64,000 nucleotides of DNA from Mrakia gelida (lineage: Eukaryota > Basidiomycota > Tremellomycetes > Cystofilobasidiales > Mrakiaceae): positions 434,001 through 498,000 of the forward strand of contig BRON01000006.1 of the NCBI GenBank assembly GCA_024345305.1, written 5' to 3'. This document shows, piece by piece, positions 32,564 to 43,718 of the stretch. Within the stretch, counting starts at the first letter, position 1, and the number at the start of each line of letters is the position of its first letter. The translations under genes and the position numbers were made by a program. Under the pieces are notes generated by a model. That model had not been told where the DNA came from and made no database searches. It saw only the letters and a list, made by a program, of their open reading frames with translations.

Positions 32564-35500
32564 TCAAGTCAAACAACTACAAAACCCCTTCCCACTCCCT
32601 CCTCCTCCTCCTCCTTCCCTACTCGGCTCCACCTGCACATTCAACTCGCTCAACCCCCGAATCTTACTCTTCAACAGCTTCTTCACCTTCCCCACCACCT
32701 CCTCCACGTTCGAGTACGTCTTCGCGTGGGCGTAGCCTTGCTGGAGCGCTTCCGAGGGTCGACCTGGGTCGGCGATGGTGGAAGAGGAGGAGGAAGAGGA
32801 GGGGAGGAGATGGATGTGAATGGAACCGACGTAGCAGGATCCGTCTTTGGGCCAAAAGCGAGGAGCACCGTAAGATGCTAGGCCTTTGATTTGGGAGAGC
32901 TGTGGGGAGAGGAAAGAAGGGGGAGGGGAGGGGGTTAGCGAGTGAGCGAAGAAGTCAAGTCGAGTTTCGTCCGAACGAAGAAAGACGAAGAAGAGGTTCG
33001 AGACTCACCTCCGCCAAAGCACTTCTCACATCCTTCTCCATATCCTGTCCGGCATCCAAGCAGAGGACCTTCCCACTGTCGATGACGAGGGGGACGACGG
33101 AGGCGACGATGAGGGTTGCGATGAGCAAGGAAGCGATGGGATCCCAGCCTGTCCAGCCCGTCCAGTTGATGAGGACCGTGGAGATGATGACTCCTACGCT
33201 GCCGAGGACGTCGGCGAGGACGTGCTGTTGGAGAAGAGGGGGAGGGGGGAGGGGAGTTAGGGAGGGAAAGAAAGCGAGGGGAGGAGAGGGAGGAGGGGCG
33301 AACGAGGAAGACTCCGTGCATGTTGTGCTTCAAGGGAGGAACGAAGGGACGGGGTCAGCTTGAAGGTTCAACGAGGAGAAGGGGAAGATGAACTCACACC
33401 GGCGTGATCGTGTCCCGAGTGATCATGTCCAGCGTGATCGTGGTCCTGCGAAAGAGAAGCGAGAACGAGGTCAGCTCGAGTCGAGACGCGTCTCTTTCCT
33501 TCAATCTTCGAGAAACTCACATCGTGATCGTGCCCTCCTTCGCAGTCCTCAGCAGAATGATCATGACCATGTCCCGAATGATCGTGATCGCCGTGGGAGT
33601 GGGAGTGACCAGCCTGCGAGAGCGAAAACGGGTCAGTCAACGAAGACTCGAACGAGGGATTTCGAGAAGTGAGTGGGAGGACTCACATGGTCATGGTCGT
33701 CGTGCTTCTTGTCCGAGGGAGAATGATCGTGATCCCCATGGCTGTGACTCGAGTGATCGTGCTCAGAGTGGTCATGGCTCGAGTGGTCGTGATCGTCGTG
33801 CTGTTGGAGAGGAGAAAGAACGAGGTCAGCGAGGCGTAGGGATTGGGCTCGTCGCGACGGCGAGGGAAGACGGAAACTCACCGAGTGAGCCTTCTTCTTA
33901 TCATCAGGAGCATGCGAGTGCGCCGAGTGGTCGTGATCATCGTGCGAGTGATCGTCGTGGGAGTGGGAAGAGTGGTCGTGTCCCTGTTGCGAGCGAGAGA
34001 GAACGAAGACGCGTCAGTCCAAACTCATCGCCCTCCTTCTTCTGAACCGGCTCGAATGGCGAACTCACATCGTGATCGTGCGAATGAGAGTGGGAAGAGA
34101 CGACGACAGCCTTCTTGGGAGGAGAGTGGACCTTAACGGCGACGGGCTTGGGCTTGGGAGCAGGAGCGTGGTCGTGTCCGTGGTCGTGTCCGTGCGAGTG
34201 CTGAGACGAAACGAGAGACGCGACGAGCGAAGCCAGGGTCAGCTCGATCTCGAGAAGGGGTTCAGAAGAGGGGAAATTCTCACTCCGTGGTGATGGTGTC
34301 CTCCAGTCGCGAACAGTCCGAACAGGTTGATGGCGAGACCGATGGACGAGACGAGGAGGAGTTGATCGGTGTTCATGTCGGGAGGGTCGACGCTGGAGAA
34401 TGAAGTTGAAGAAGAACGAGCGAACGTCAGACCCGAGCTGAGAGAAAGCGCGAGAGAAAGATAGAGCACGACTCACATCCTCTGAACCGCCTCGAAAACG
34501 ATGAAGACCGAGATGAGGATCAGGAAAACTCCGTTGGCGAATCCAGAGAGCGTTTCGACCCGACCGTATCTGAACACAGGAACCGATCGATGGGAAGAGA
34601 GGGTCAGTCATTGTTCCTTTTCGATCAAGGTCACAGCAAAAACGAGCGCTCGAGAGAACCAGAGGCAAAGACTCGAAAACTCACCCGTACGTGAACTCGT
34701 CATTCGGTTTCCAGGTCGCCATCACCGAAGCGAAAAGCCCCACTCCCAGAGCCATACAGTCGAAGAACATGTGGATGGCTGCGATTCAAGACGAAGTGCG
34801 CCAAAGTCAGCTCACGCTCGAACGCAACGAACGAACGAGGCCGAACAGACGCGTCTCGCCCTCGTCGAGTCAAGGCCGCCGCATCTCCTCCGCTTCGAAC
34901 CCAAACAGGAAAGCACCCACCATCACTAATCAACCCCAAACTATTCGTCCACACTCCCCAAATCATCTGCACCAGCATGTACGCCAGGTTGAGCAGCAGG
35001 AAGTACCAGATCTTCTTGGACTCCGGGTTCGCGAGGATGGTTTTGAGGTAGGTTCGGAGGAGACGGTGCGTCGAGGAGGAAGGAGTGGGAGCGGTGGCGA
35101 TGGAAGAGGAAGATGGGTGAGAGGGGTAGAGGAGGTTGGAGTTGGGAGGCGAGACGGGAAGGGAGACAATTGCTGCAGCGAGGGAGAGGGAACGAGGAGG
35201 AGAGCGTCAGAAGTGGGTTTCGTGTACGGGACGAGAAGTCGGGAGGGACGTGAAGAGGGAGGGAGGAAGAGTGGGTGGTATGTGATGAGAAAGAACGTTA
35301 GAAATAGGGCAGAACTCACAGAACCAAACGATCCCAGCGATCGCGACGTCCCAACTCTCGACCTCCAACCTCCAGAACGCCATCCCCACGATCATCGCGA
35401 TCGATATGCTCGTAGGATACGCCAGCTTTGCCGATGTAGGCTTGACCGTCGAGGGCACGAGAAGAACGGTAGGGTGGGCGATGATGGCTTGAGCGAGGAG

Positions 35501-36756
35501 AGTCGCGTACGAGAAGTGATGCAGTCCCTCGACGTTGGCGAAGGCGTGGAAGGAGGAGTCGAAGCGGCCCTGCACACGCGGAGAGGAGTTAGGTACGAAG
35601 ACGGAGAGTGCCAGTGTAAGATCTGAGTGACTCACGATGAGGAGCCCGAAGAGAACGACAAAGGAAAGTGCGAACGCGCCAATGGCCATGGCGAGGGTTC
35701 GAGCTGTATCGAGTCCGTTCCCTGTTCCAGCGAACTGAGTGACGAGTTTTCGTTCGGGAGAGTCTTTGAGGTTTCCGAGGAGGAGGTAGGTGAAGATGGC
35801 GAGATGGTAGAAGATGCTCGAGGTGAGGGAGCCTGGCGGACCGACGACATGAGGGAGGGAGGGAGGGAAGGAAGAGGTCAGCTCGCGACGAAGAACTCAA
35901 GACCAAAGCCAAGCAGCGCAGAAACTCACCAGAAGAAGAGGAAGAGGTGAAGATAGAGATGGAGGTGGCCAAGACGAGAGAAAGAGTTCCAGGTATCTAC
36001 GAGCCGGAGGAGAGAGCAAAGGAAGGGGGGTCAGCTCTCGTCGGCGTCATTGAGCTCGCGCTTCTCTTGATTCCGAGGACCGTGAGATGGGACGGAGAGA
36101 GGAGGGACGAACGGAAGAGCGCGGGGATGTTACAGCTGTTTTCCAGAGGGCTAGAGAGGCGGTGAAGAGGGTGACCCTAGTTCGGAAGCAACCCAGAGGG
36201 AAGAGAAGAAGGTGGTCAGTTCGAAAGAGAGAGAAGAGGACAAGGGAGGGAAGGGAAGGAGAGAGGTCAAACAAAGAACGAAGCTCACCTTAACGGTGAT
36301 AGACCCGTGAGAGCTACGAAAAAGGCAAGATACTGAGCTGTATGCAGTCCAGCGTATAGTAGTAAAGTTGGCCACTGAAGGTTGAAAGGGAGGAAGGGAG
36401 TGAGCTTGATCTCTCTCGTTCGTTGTCGGAATGCAGCGAGACTGCTCAAGGAGGACTGAACTGACCAAGTCTCCTACGAGATCAAACCTTCCCCTCCCTC
36501 TCACAGCTCCCCAGATAGCTCCCACGCTCAGCCCACCTGCTATGAGCACTACGGGGCTTACTCCTCTCTTCAAGGACCAAGCGTCTACTGCTATAGTTGA
36601 GTAGGCTGCGATCACGTTGGAAGCTACGAGGAGGAGGAAAGGTTCGCTCTTGATGGCTTCCTTGGTGAAGATGAAGGAACGTCGACGAGGGAGAGAGATC
36701 TTGGACGTCGAACGTCGATGAGAGGAAGGGTACGCGTGAGAGTAAGAGGGATCCAT
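32564..36756 (-). CDS. MSC2: CDF zinc transporter, Msc2/ZnT5-like, with giant His-rich loop
   Basis: The start MDPSYSHAYPSSHRRSTSKI at 36756 leads into a long N-terminal multi-span region (FLLLVASNVIAAYSTIAVDA, LLLYAGLHTAQYLAFF, AKLAYPTSISIAMIVGMAFW) as in ZnT5/Msc2. The CDF core follows: LGLISD, AIHMFFDCMALGVGLFASVM (HxxxD zinc site), YGRVETLSGFANGVFLILIS, the His loop, HVLADVLGSVGVIISTVLIN (second HxxxD), WDPIASLLIATLIVASV and VLCLDAG. The loop is encoded by five consecutive phase-0 exons (33398-34200) made almost entirely of HDH/HSH repeats. The protein should move Zn2+ into the ER/early secretory pathway, usually with a Zrg17/ZnT6-type partner. The C-terminus ends SGKGFCSCLT, where the two Cys could bind metal. 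The stop is at 32564-32566. Confidence 0.9.
33398..34200 (-). repeat. Array of five His-rich, phase-0 exons in the CDF transporter
   Basis: Exons at about 34070-34200, 33880-33983, 33688-33801, 33522-33614 and 33398-33445 each encode blocks such as HSHGHDHGHDH or SSHDHSEHDHSSHSHGDHDH. Each is flanked by CAG acceptors and GTGAGT donors in phase 0. Any of them could be skipped or duplicated without shifting the frame. Confidence 0.8.
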
Positions 36757-37121
36757 GGTCGCTGGAGGGGAGAGGGAAGGAGGAGGTTGGGAGGGAGGGA
36801 AGGAAGGAGAGGTCCGATCGAGCTTGAAGGAGGGAAGGTGAGGCTGGGAGAGAGGGAAGGAAGGAAGGTGGATATGGAGAGTCGAATGGATTTGAGGAGT
36901 TGGAGAAGAGGGTGGGGAGAAAACCTTCCAGCTCTTTGTCTGAAAGCTTGAGGTCGCTGTTTGAGTTCAGCTTGCCAGCTCGCGTCGCTCTTCCCCTCCT
37001 CTCCTCTCCTCCCTCCGCAATTCCAGTTCGACCTCGAAGTTTCTCAGAGCTCTCCCTTCCCTCCCAACTCCCTCTCTCTCTCCCTCTCCCTCCCTCCTCC
37101 TTTCTTCTTCTTCTTCTAGCC
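36757..37121. promoter_or_regulatory. Divergent promoter region (CDF transporter / CIC1)
   Basis: 365 nt between start codons. The right half is a nearly pure C/T tract running up to the CIC1 ATG (37022-37121), a common leader style in this window. Confidence 0.45.
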
Positions 37122-38745
37122 ATGCCTGTGGCTTCTACCTCTACCACTCCCGCTCTCGTGGACGGCCACGTTTCTTACGCTCAAGCCGAGAAGGCTGTCA
37201 ACGCTCTTTCCTCGTACGCCGTCAAAGCTCGAGCTGACAAGGAGGAAACCGAGCTCATCGTCAAGGAGGAGAACGTATGGCTCGTAGTCGCCACCAAATC
37301 CATCAACCCGGAGAAGAAGCTCAAGCCTATCAAGATGTGAGTATATACATCCTCGATCTGGGAGGTGTAGAAGCTCGACGAGAGGAAGAGGAGCAGCACG
37401 AGAGAGAAGAAGCTCAAACGAACCTCGAAGCTGACCTCCCTCTCCCTCTCCTTTCTTTCAGCACCCTCCCCAACCCCCTCATCGACCCCCGAACGACCTC
37501 CATCTGCCTCCTCGTCAAGGATCCTCAACGAGAGTACAAGGACCTCCTCGAAATCAACAAGATCAAGTTCGTCTCTCGAGTCGTAGGCGTCACCAAGCTT
37601 CGAGGGAAATTCAAACCCTTCGAGGCCAGGAGGCAGCTCTTGGGAGAGCACGGTATGTTCCTGGCAGACGAGAGGATCGTGCCTCTGCTGCCTAAGCTGT
37701 TGGGGAAAGGATGGTTCGATGCGAAGAAGTGAGTACACATGCGAAGGAAGGGGAGGGGAGGAGGGAGGGAGAGTCGCGCGAGCTTCGAACGAGAGAGCTG
37801 ATTTTTGGTTTCCTCTTTCTTCTCTCTTCGTTCCCTTCGCGTTCCGTTCGAATCAGGCAACCCGTCCCTGTCTGCCTGACGAGGAAGGACCTCAAGGCTG
37901 AGCTCGAGCGAGCCGTCTCCGCTACCTATATGCACCTCACTCAGGGAACCTGCACGTAAGTCTTCACCTCCAACTCTCTCGTCCTCTCGTTTCGTTCTCT
38001 CCTCCCCCCTCGCGTCCCTCCCTTTCTCGCTCGCTCGCTCTCCCTTTCCTCCCTTCAAGCACCCACTTACCCCCTCTTCTCTTCTCTTCTCTCTCCTCCC
38101 CTCTCCCTTCCCTCCTTCACTTCCTTCTCTCCCCCCCTCCTCAGATCCATCAAAATCTCCCCCCTCCCCACGCACACCCCTTCCCAAACGCTCGCCAACC
38201 TCCTCTCCGCCATCCCCCAAGTCGTCTCCAACATCAAAGGAGGCTGGTCCTCCATCCAATCCCTCAACATCAAAACCTCCACGTCCGTCTCCCTCCCCAT
38301 CTGGAGCTGCGAGTTGGGAGACAAGGAGGGTCAGAGGTGGGATGGAGTTGGGGAGGAGGCGTGGGAGCTTGAGACTGCTGAGGGTGCGGAGGGAGAGAAG
38401 AAGGCGAGTGGGAAGGGGAAGAACAAGAGGAGTGCTGCTGAGGCTGCTGTTGGGGAGGAGAAGGTGGTAGAGAAGTCGGAGAAGAAGACGAAGGTCAAAG
38501 GACCTAGACCTGTGTCGACCAAGACCCCTGCTCCCGCCGCCGCCGCCGTCGTTCCCTCGCCAAAAGCATCCAAGAAGGCCGCCCCCGTCGCTGCCGTCAA
38601 GGAGCCCAAGAAGGTGATGGCTGGAACCCCCAAGAAGGGAGAGTCGTCGGTGGAGAAGAAGAAGACCGCGTCGGGAGCTGGGAAGGCTGCGAAGGAGGGG
38701 GTCGTTGGGAAGAAGGGAGGGAAGAAGGCTGTTGCTTCCAAGTAG
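37122..38745 (+). CDS. CIC1: Ribosomal L1-domain ribosome-biogenesis protein (CIC1/UTP30 type)
   Basis: About 410 residues in four exons. The N-terminus contains HVSYAQAEKAVNALSSYAVK and a helix with EETELIVKEENVWLVVATK. The L1 fold follows: LPNPLIDPRTTSICLLVKDP, SRVVGVTKLRGKFKPFEARR, LLGEHGMFLADERIVPLLPK, LGKGWFDAKK, QPVPVCLTRKDLKAELERAV and TPSQTLANLLSAIPQVVSNI. The C-terminal third is Lys/Ala-rich and disordered (EKKTKVKGPRPVSTKTP, KKGGKKAVASK), as in Cic1/Utp30/RSL1D1. These are nucleolar proteins acting in 60S and 90S pre-ribosome assembly. Which of the two yeast paralogues it corresponds to cannot be told by eye. Confidence 0.85.
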
Positions 38746-39232
38746 GGTTGCTCGGATCTTAGTCTGTTATTGGTTGTGTGTCTGTGTTTGGTTATATGGG
38801 CTTTTCTTCGTATCTGGACTTGGGGTGAGAGAGGCGAGAGAAAGAGAGAGAGAGAGAGACGACGCGTGCGAGAGGACGAGAACGAGGAACGCGAGAAGGA
38901 ACGGTACGAGGGCTGCTGAGGTTTCGATTTTTCGAGGGATGAGACGTGGATCTGCAGATCTCTGTTCAGGCTACATAGATTCCTGATCTCCTAGCGAAAG
39001 AGCAAGAGAGAAACTCGATGAACGTCGAGCTAGCGCAGCTTGGTGAAATCCCTTGAGCTCACCTTTCGATCCCTTCCTCCCCTTCTTTCCTCCTCAAACC
39101 GCCAGCGCCGACTCTCTCTCGCTCTATCTCTTCCCCTTCTCGTGTCTCGTCCTATCCCCCTTCCACCTACGCGCGACGCTCCTCGCTCGATCCACCCTCC
39201 CCATCATCCTTCAGCCCTCGCCCCTGCCGCCC
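38746..39232. other. Intergenic region between CIC1 and OGG1
   Basis: 487 nt. It contains a short GA-dinucleotide run (about 38837-38858) and no convincing gene. An in-frame extension of OGG1 to 39053 exists, but MSVVWHSISLRP at 39233 fits the family's start. Confidence 0.45.
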
Positions 39233-41201
39233 ATGTCCGTCGTCTGGCACTCCATCTCTCTTCGCCCCTCCCAGCTCTCTCTCGCTCACGTCCTCAAATC
39301 AGGCGAGCCCTCTATCCTATCGTCTTCGAGGAATACGAACGAGCTAACTCTCTCTCTTCGCTCTCGTCGTTCAGGCCAAAGTTTCCGCTGGACGCACACC
39401 CCGCTCGACCTCCCTTCCTCCTCCTCCTCCCTCTCCCCTCCAGCTTCAACCGAGTACTCCCTCTGTCTCCCAGATCGACTCATCCTCCTTCGACAGTCAA
39501 GGACGCATCTGCACTACTCGGCTGTCTTTCCTCCCCCTCAGGAAGAAGCGGGGAGCGGGAAGGAGGAGGAGACCGAGCGATGGGTAAGGGACTACCTGAG
39601 ACTTGACGTCGACTTGGAGGAGCTGTACAGGACTTGGGGAGAGAAGGATATGGTGTTCCGGAAGGAGGAAGGAGAGGGTGGCGTACTGGAGGGTGTGGCA
39701 GTTTTGAGGCAGGATCCTTGGGAGTGTCTTTTCTCGTGAGTGCCATCGCGGAGGGTTGAGCTCGTCGCTTTCCTTCCCTCCCTCTCGCTCTCTCTCGACG
39801 CGACTGACGCCCTCACCTCTTCCCCCCTCGTGATTCGTATTCGGTTTTGTTTCAGCTTCATCTGCTCCTCCAACAACAACATCCCCCGCATCACCTCCAT
39901 GGTTCAATCAGCAGCTCGTCACTTCTCTCCTCCTCTCCTCTCCTACCCCTCGTCTTCGTCCATCGCTTCCTCCTCGACCCCAACGCCAACGACCTACCAT
40001 CCCTTCCCACCTCCCTCAGCCTTCTCTTCCCCCTCCGTCATCCCCATCCTCCGTGATCTGGGCTTCGGCTACCGAGCGCCGTTCATCCAACGAACAGCCG
40101 CGATGCTGGTCGAGGAGCATCTCGAGCCGGAGGAGTGGTTGAGAGAGTTGAGGGGTTGGGAGACGGGGAAGGCGAGAGAGGAACTGTTGAGGTTCTTGGG
40201 AGTTGGGAGGAAGGTCGCTGACTGTGTGTTGTTGATGAGTATGGACAAGGTTAGGTTTGCGACGAGCGACGACAGACCGACGCGACAAGTTCTTTTCGTG
40301 CTTCGATCAACCGTCACTCACACACCTCCCTCTTCCCTGCCTTCTTCACACCATCTCTTTCTTCGTCATCGTCCCCCTTCTCCAGAACGACATCATCCCC
40401 ATCGACGTCCACGTCCACCAGATCGCTCAACGGCTGTACAACTTCCGTCCCTCGTCCGCTGCTCTGCCAGGTGGGAAACGGAAAGCCTCTTCCTCGGGAG
40501 AGAAGATCCCCATGACGCCCAAGCTGTACGAGGAGGTCCAGAACGCGCTAAGTGAGCGGTGGGGAGCTTGGGGTGGGTGGACACAGGCGGTGAGTTCGTT
40601 TTGTTTCGACGCGTCGACGTCCTTTTTCGTTCGACTCGTGCTCCCGTCTTCGCTCGCTTTTCCTCTTCTTGCGGGGACCTAGCTCGCTCTGTACTGACCA
40701 CACGCTCCCCCTTTCTTTCCTCTTATCCTTCTTCTCCCCGCGACGACCTCTCTCGACGCACAGGTCCTCTTCGCCTCCGACCTCCCCTTCCTCCTCTCCT
40801 CCCTCGCTCCCAACTCGACCAAACCCCTCAAACAACCTCTCATTCGATCCTCCCATCTCTCCTCCTCCCTCCCCGAAGGCCTTGTTGCCCTCCCCGAGAG
40901 CATGCTGCCTTCTTCTCCTCCTCCGGAAACCAAACCCGCCGCCGTCAAGGTCGAGGGAGGAGGGTCTGGGAGGTTGGGTTTCCCGAGCTCGAAGAAGAGT
41001 AGCAGCACGAAGAAGGTGAAGAATGGGACGGAAATCGTGGTGGTGGTGAAGGAGGAGGTTGGAATGGAGTCGGGGTTGGGGCTGGGGGTGGGGGAGGAGG
41101 AGGGAGAGGGAGTAGGAGGAGGGAGTTTGGGTGAGAGGATCAAGAGGAGGAAGAGAAACGCTAGCACCGCTGTCGCTGGCGGAAGTAGTTCGAAGCCTTA
41201 G
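39233..41201 (+). CDS. OGG1: 8-oxoguanine DNA glycosylase/AP lyase
   Basis: The start MSVVWHSISLRPSQLSLAHV leads to LKSGQSFRW after removal of a GC-AG intron (39303-39374). Next come [20 protein letters not shown] (the NNN motif that recognises the base opposite the lesion), DLGFGYRAPFIQRTA, the helix-hairpin-helix FLGVGRKVADCVLLMSMD with the catalytic Lys, and IIPIDVHVHQIAQRLYNF with the catalytic Asp. The enzyme excises 8-oxoguanine opposite C and cleaves the abasic site, in nucleus and mitochondria. The C-terminus is extended by about 100 Ser/Lys/Gly-rich residues, including KKSSSTKKVKN and RIKRRKRN, possible nuclear localisation signals. It converges on a beta-lactamase-like gene with 129 nt between stops. 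Confidence 0.93.
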
Positions 41202-41330
41202 GCCTGTGTCTCCCCATGCTTGCTTCTCGATTCGATACAGTGTGTAGCTACGAGCAGATGGGCATCCAAAAATGAGAAACGAAAGCGTCAACCTAAACGA
41301 GAGGAGATGAAACCGAACGAGGACGCGAAG

Positions 41331-43136
41331 CTAGTTCTCTACCAGTCCCGCGTAAACGATCTTCTGAGCTTTCGCCCAAATGTCTTCGACGAAAGGGTCG
41401 TCGACGGGGAACATCTGGGTGCCTCCGACGGCCTGTGGTGATCGAAAGGAAAGGCGTGAGCGAAGAAAGAACATGGGAGACGCGACGAGCTCGAGCGAAA
41501 TTGTTCGAGGGGAGAACGACAACTCACAGCTATTCCAGTGCTGGGATCGATGAAGAAGAGGATGTTGGTTCCGCCGGCCCCTGAGTGAGACAGAAGAACG
41601 GGAAGGAAGGAGCGTCAGCGAAGGTCGGAAACGAACGGACGACCGACCTACGCGTCGAGGGAGGGACCGATCAAGAGATGAGGAGGAGAACTAGCTCGAC
41701 TCACAGTACCCCGACCCAGCCTTCCTCCTTCCCTCCCAATCCTTCAGATTCAAACACAACCCGCCCACACTCCACTGCTGATCTCCACTCCTCTCTCCAT
41801 GCTCTCCAGGCTTATGAATCGACAGATCCTCGATCGCTCGCTCGTCCGTGAAGCTTCCTTCGAACATCTTGTTCCAGCGCTCCTCGCTGACGAGTCTCTT
41901 CTCCCCTTCTGCGAGCGGGACGGGGGAGTTGGGAGAGAGTTCGAGGAGGTGAGTGAGGAGGAGGGAGTAGTCGTGGACGGTTGAGAGGAGACCGCTTCCG
42001 CCTCGCTGGATGGGAGGGTCGACTGGAGGAGGAGCACCGACGTGGGTGTAGAAGCCTGCATCGGAGGGGATGTCGGGTTGAAGTTTGGAGGTCGCTGGGT
42101 CTCGCCAGACGATGGGAAGGGTGAGACGCGACGCGAGGGAGGGGGTGAAGAGGAACGAGGTTGAGTTCATCCCAAGGGGTTTAAGGATGTTCGCTTGACT
42201 GTGGAGGTCAAGAGTGGACAAAAAAAGTTGGCATAGCTCGCGGGGCAGGGCGAGAGAGAGGGAAGCGAGCTCACAAGTAGTCCTCGAGCGAGAGACCCGT
42301 CAACGTCTCAATCAGCTTGCCAACGAAGTCAGTCGAGGGAGAGTAGGTGTAGCGAGTCCCGGGCTCGAAGATGAGAGGTTGGTCAAAGAAGATCTGAGAG
42401 AAGGGTAGACGAGATCGAGAAGAGGGTCAGAGAAAGAGCGAGGGTTAAGTGAAAGACGAAGAGAGGGCTGACCGAAGAGTCGTTGTCGGTCTCGAAGTTC
42501 CAGCCCTTGTACGCTCTATATCTCGCCAGTTCTGGGGCCGAAAAGATGACAGACGAGTCGGTCAGTACCCTTTGGTCTATCTAAAGACGAGAAATCTTCC
42601 TCACCTCCTGCCAAACTGGGTCCTTCGTTGGCGAGTCCGCTCGAATGGTTGAGGAGACGAGTCAGAGTGACCTTGTTCTTTGCTTCGACGAGGATTGGCT
42701 CTCCGTCGTCCGTGAAGCCTTGGAGGATCTTGGGATGAGCGAGACCAGGTAAATGCTCTCCTACATCCGTATCGAGAGTGATGAGTCCTCGGTCCACGAG
42801 CTGGAGAGCAGCGATCTGGAGGAGGGGAGGAGGGATTGGTGAGCTCGAACGACTTGCCCATCTCGCCTTCTCGCCCTTCTCTCTTCTCCTCTGCTTAGTC
42901 CTAAAGGTGAGACGTACCGAGGTGATGAGCTTCGCCATGGAAGCGATCCTGAGGAGGGTATCAGAGGTGATAGGATTCCCATCCTGGTCGTTTCCGAAGT
43001 TGAAAGAGACGATTTCTCCGCTGGCAGAGACGGTCGAGAAAAAGAACGGGGGGATCTCGCCAGAGTCGACGGAGGATTTGATGAGCTCTTCGACTTGAGC
43101 CTTTGCTGAAGCGGAGAGGGAAAGAAGCGGTGGCAT
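41331..43136 (-). CDS. Beta-lactamase/transpeptidase-like serine hydrolase, copy 2 (inverted paralogue)
   Basis: Same family and near-identical architecture as the gene at 30400-32211. It reads MPPLLSLSASAKAQVEELIK, RIASMAKLITS (SxxK), QLVDRGLITLDTDVGEHLPG, LTRLLNHSSGLANEGPSLAG, ELARYRAYKGWNFETDND, FEPGTRYTYSPSTDFVGKL, QRGGSGLLSTVHDYSLLLTH, SGDQQWSVGGLCLNLKDW, NILFFIDPSTGIA and AVGGTQMFPVDD, ending AGLVEN. All splice phases close cleanly, so it appears intact. Most variable is the short segment after NHSSGL. The opposite orientation and the three unrelated genes between the copies mark an inverted duplication. Substrate unknown. Confidence 0.85.
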
Positions 43137-43589
43137 GGGAAGAGGAAGCCGGTGAGAAGGGGGAGGGAAGGAGATGGATGTTCGCGGAGGAAAGGAAGAT
43201 GGAAAGCGCGAGGGGGTTGGAAGGTCGGTCGGCAGTCGGTTCTTTTGCGCCGTGCTTTCGAGGAGAAAAGAACGAAGGCAGACAGAACGAAGGGAAGAGG
43301 ATTTTGATAGGGCACCCACCATTGATCCGTGGGCTCGAGTGTCTAGAAGGATGTCAGCGAAGGTCAAGAAAGCAGCAGTCTGGACGCGTCGCATTTTCCA
43401 ACGCGTCGGACTTGTTTCAGAGCACGAGTGACGATCAAGAAGCAAGAAAGGAGGATAAGAGGTTGAAGGGGAGAAGAAGGAACAAGAAGCGGGAGCTCTG
43501 TCCCACTTCAGTTCAAAGCCACACGCGAGGAGGGAGGAGAGGAAAGGTCAGCGTCGAGATCGAGCGACGCGCGACCAGAGGATCATAAC

Positions 43590-43714
43590 GAGAACGAACC
43601 AGCAGTCTGATCCGAAGCCAATCGATTAGGAGGACGGATCGAGAGATGAGGTGATGAAGAGTCAGCGAGAGGGAACGAGATGCGTGCGAAAGCAGACATC
43701 GAACACGACTCACA
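43590..43714 (-). pseudogene. Argonaute fragment A (match to 54201-54330)
   Basis: Matches the Argonaute exon encoding PPTRLSSDQTA plus its upstream intron. Here it reads PPNRLASDQTA, with the same GTTCGT donor. The acceptor ACCAG of the true gene is GATCCG in the fragment, so the exon cannot be spliced the same way. Its order relative to fragment B is reversed compared with the full gene. Confidence 0.75.
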
Positions 43715-43718
43715 GTGC

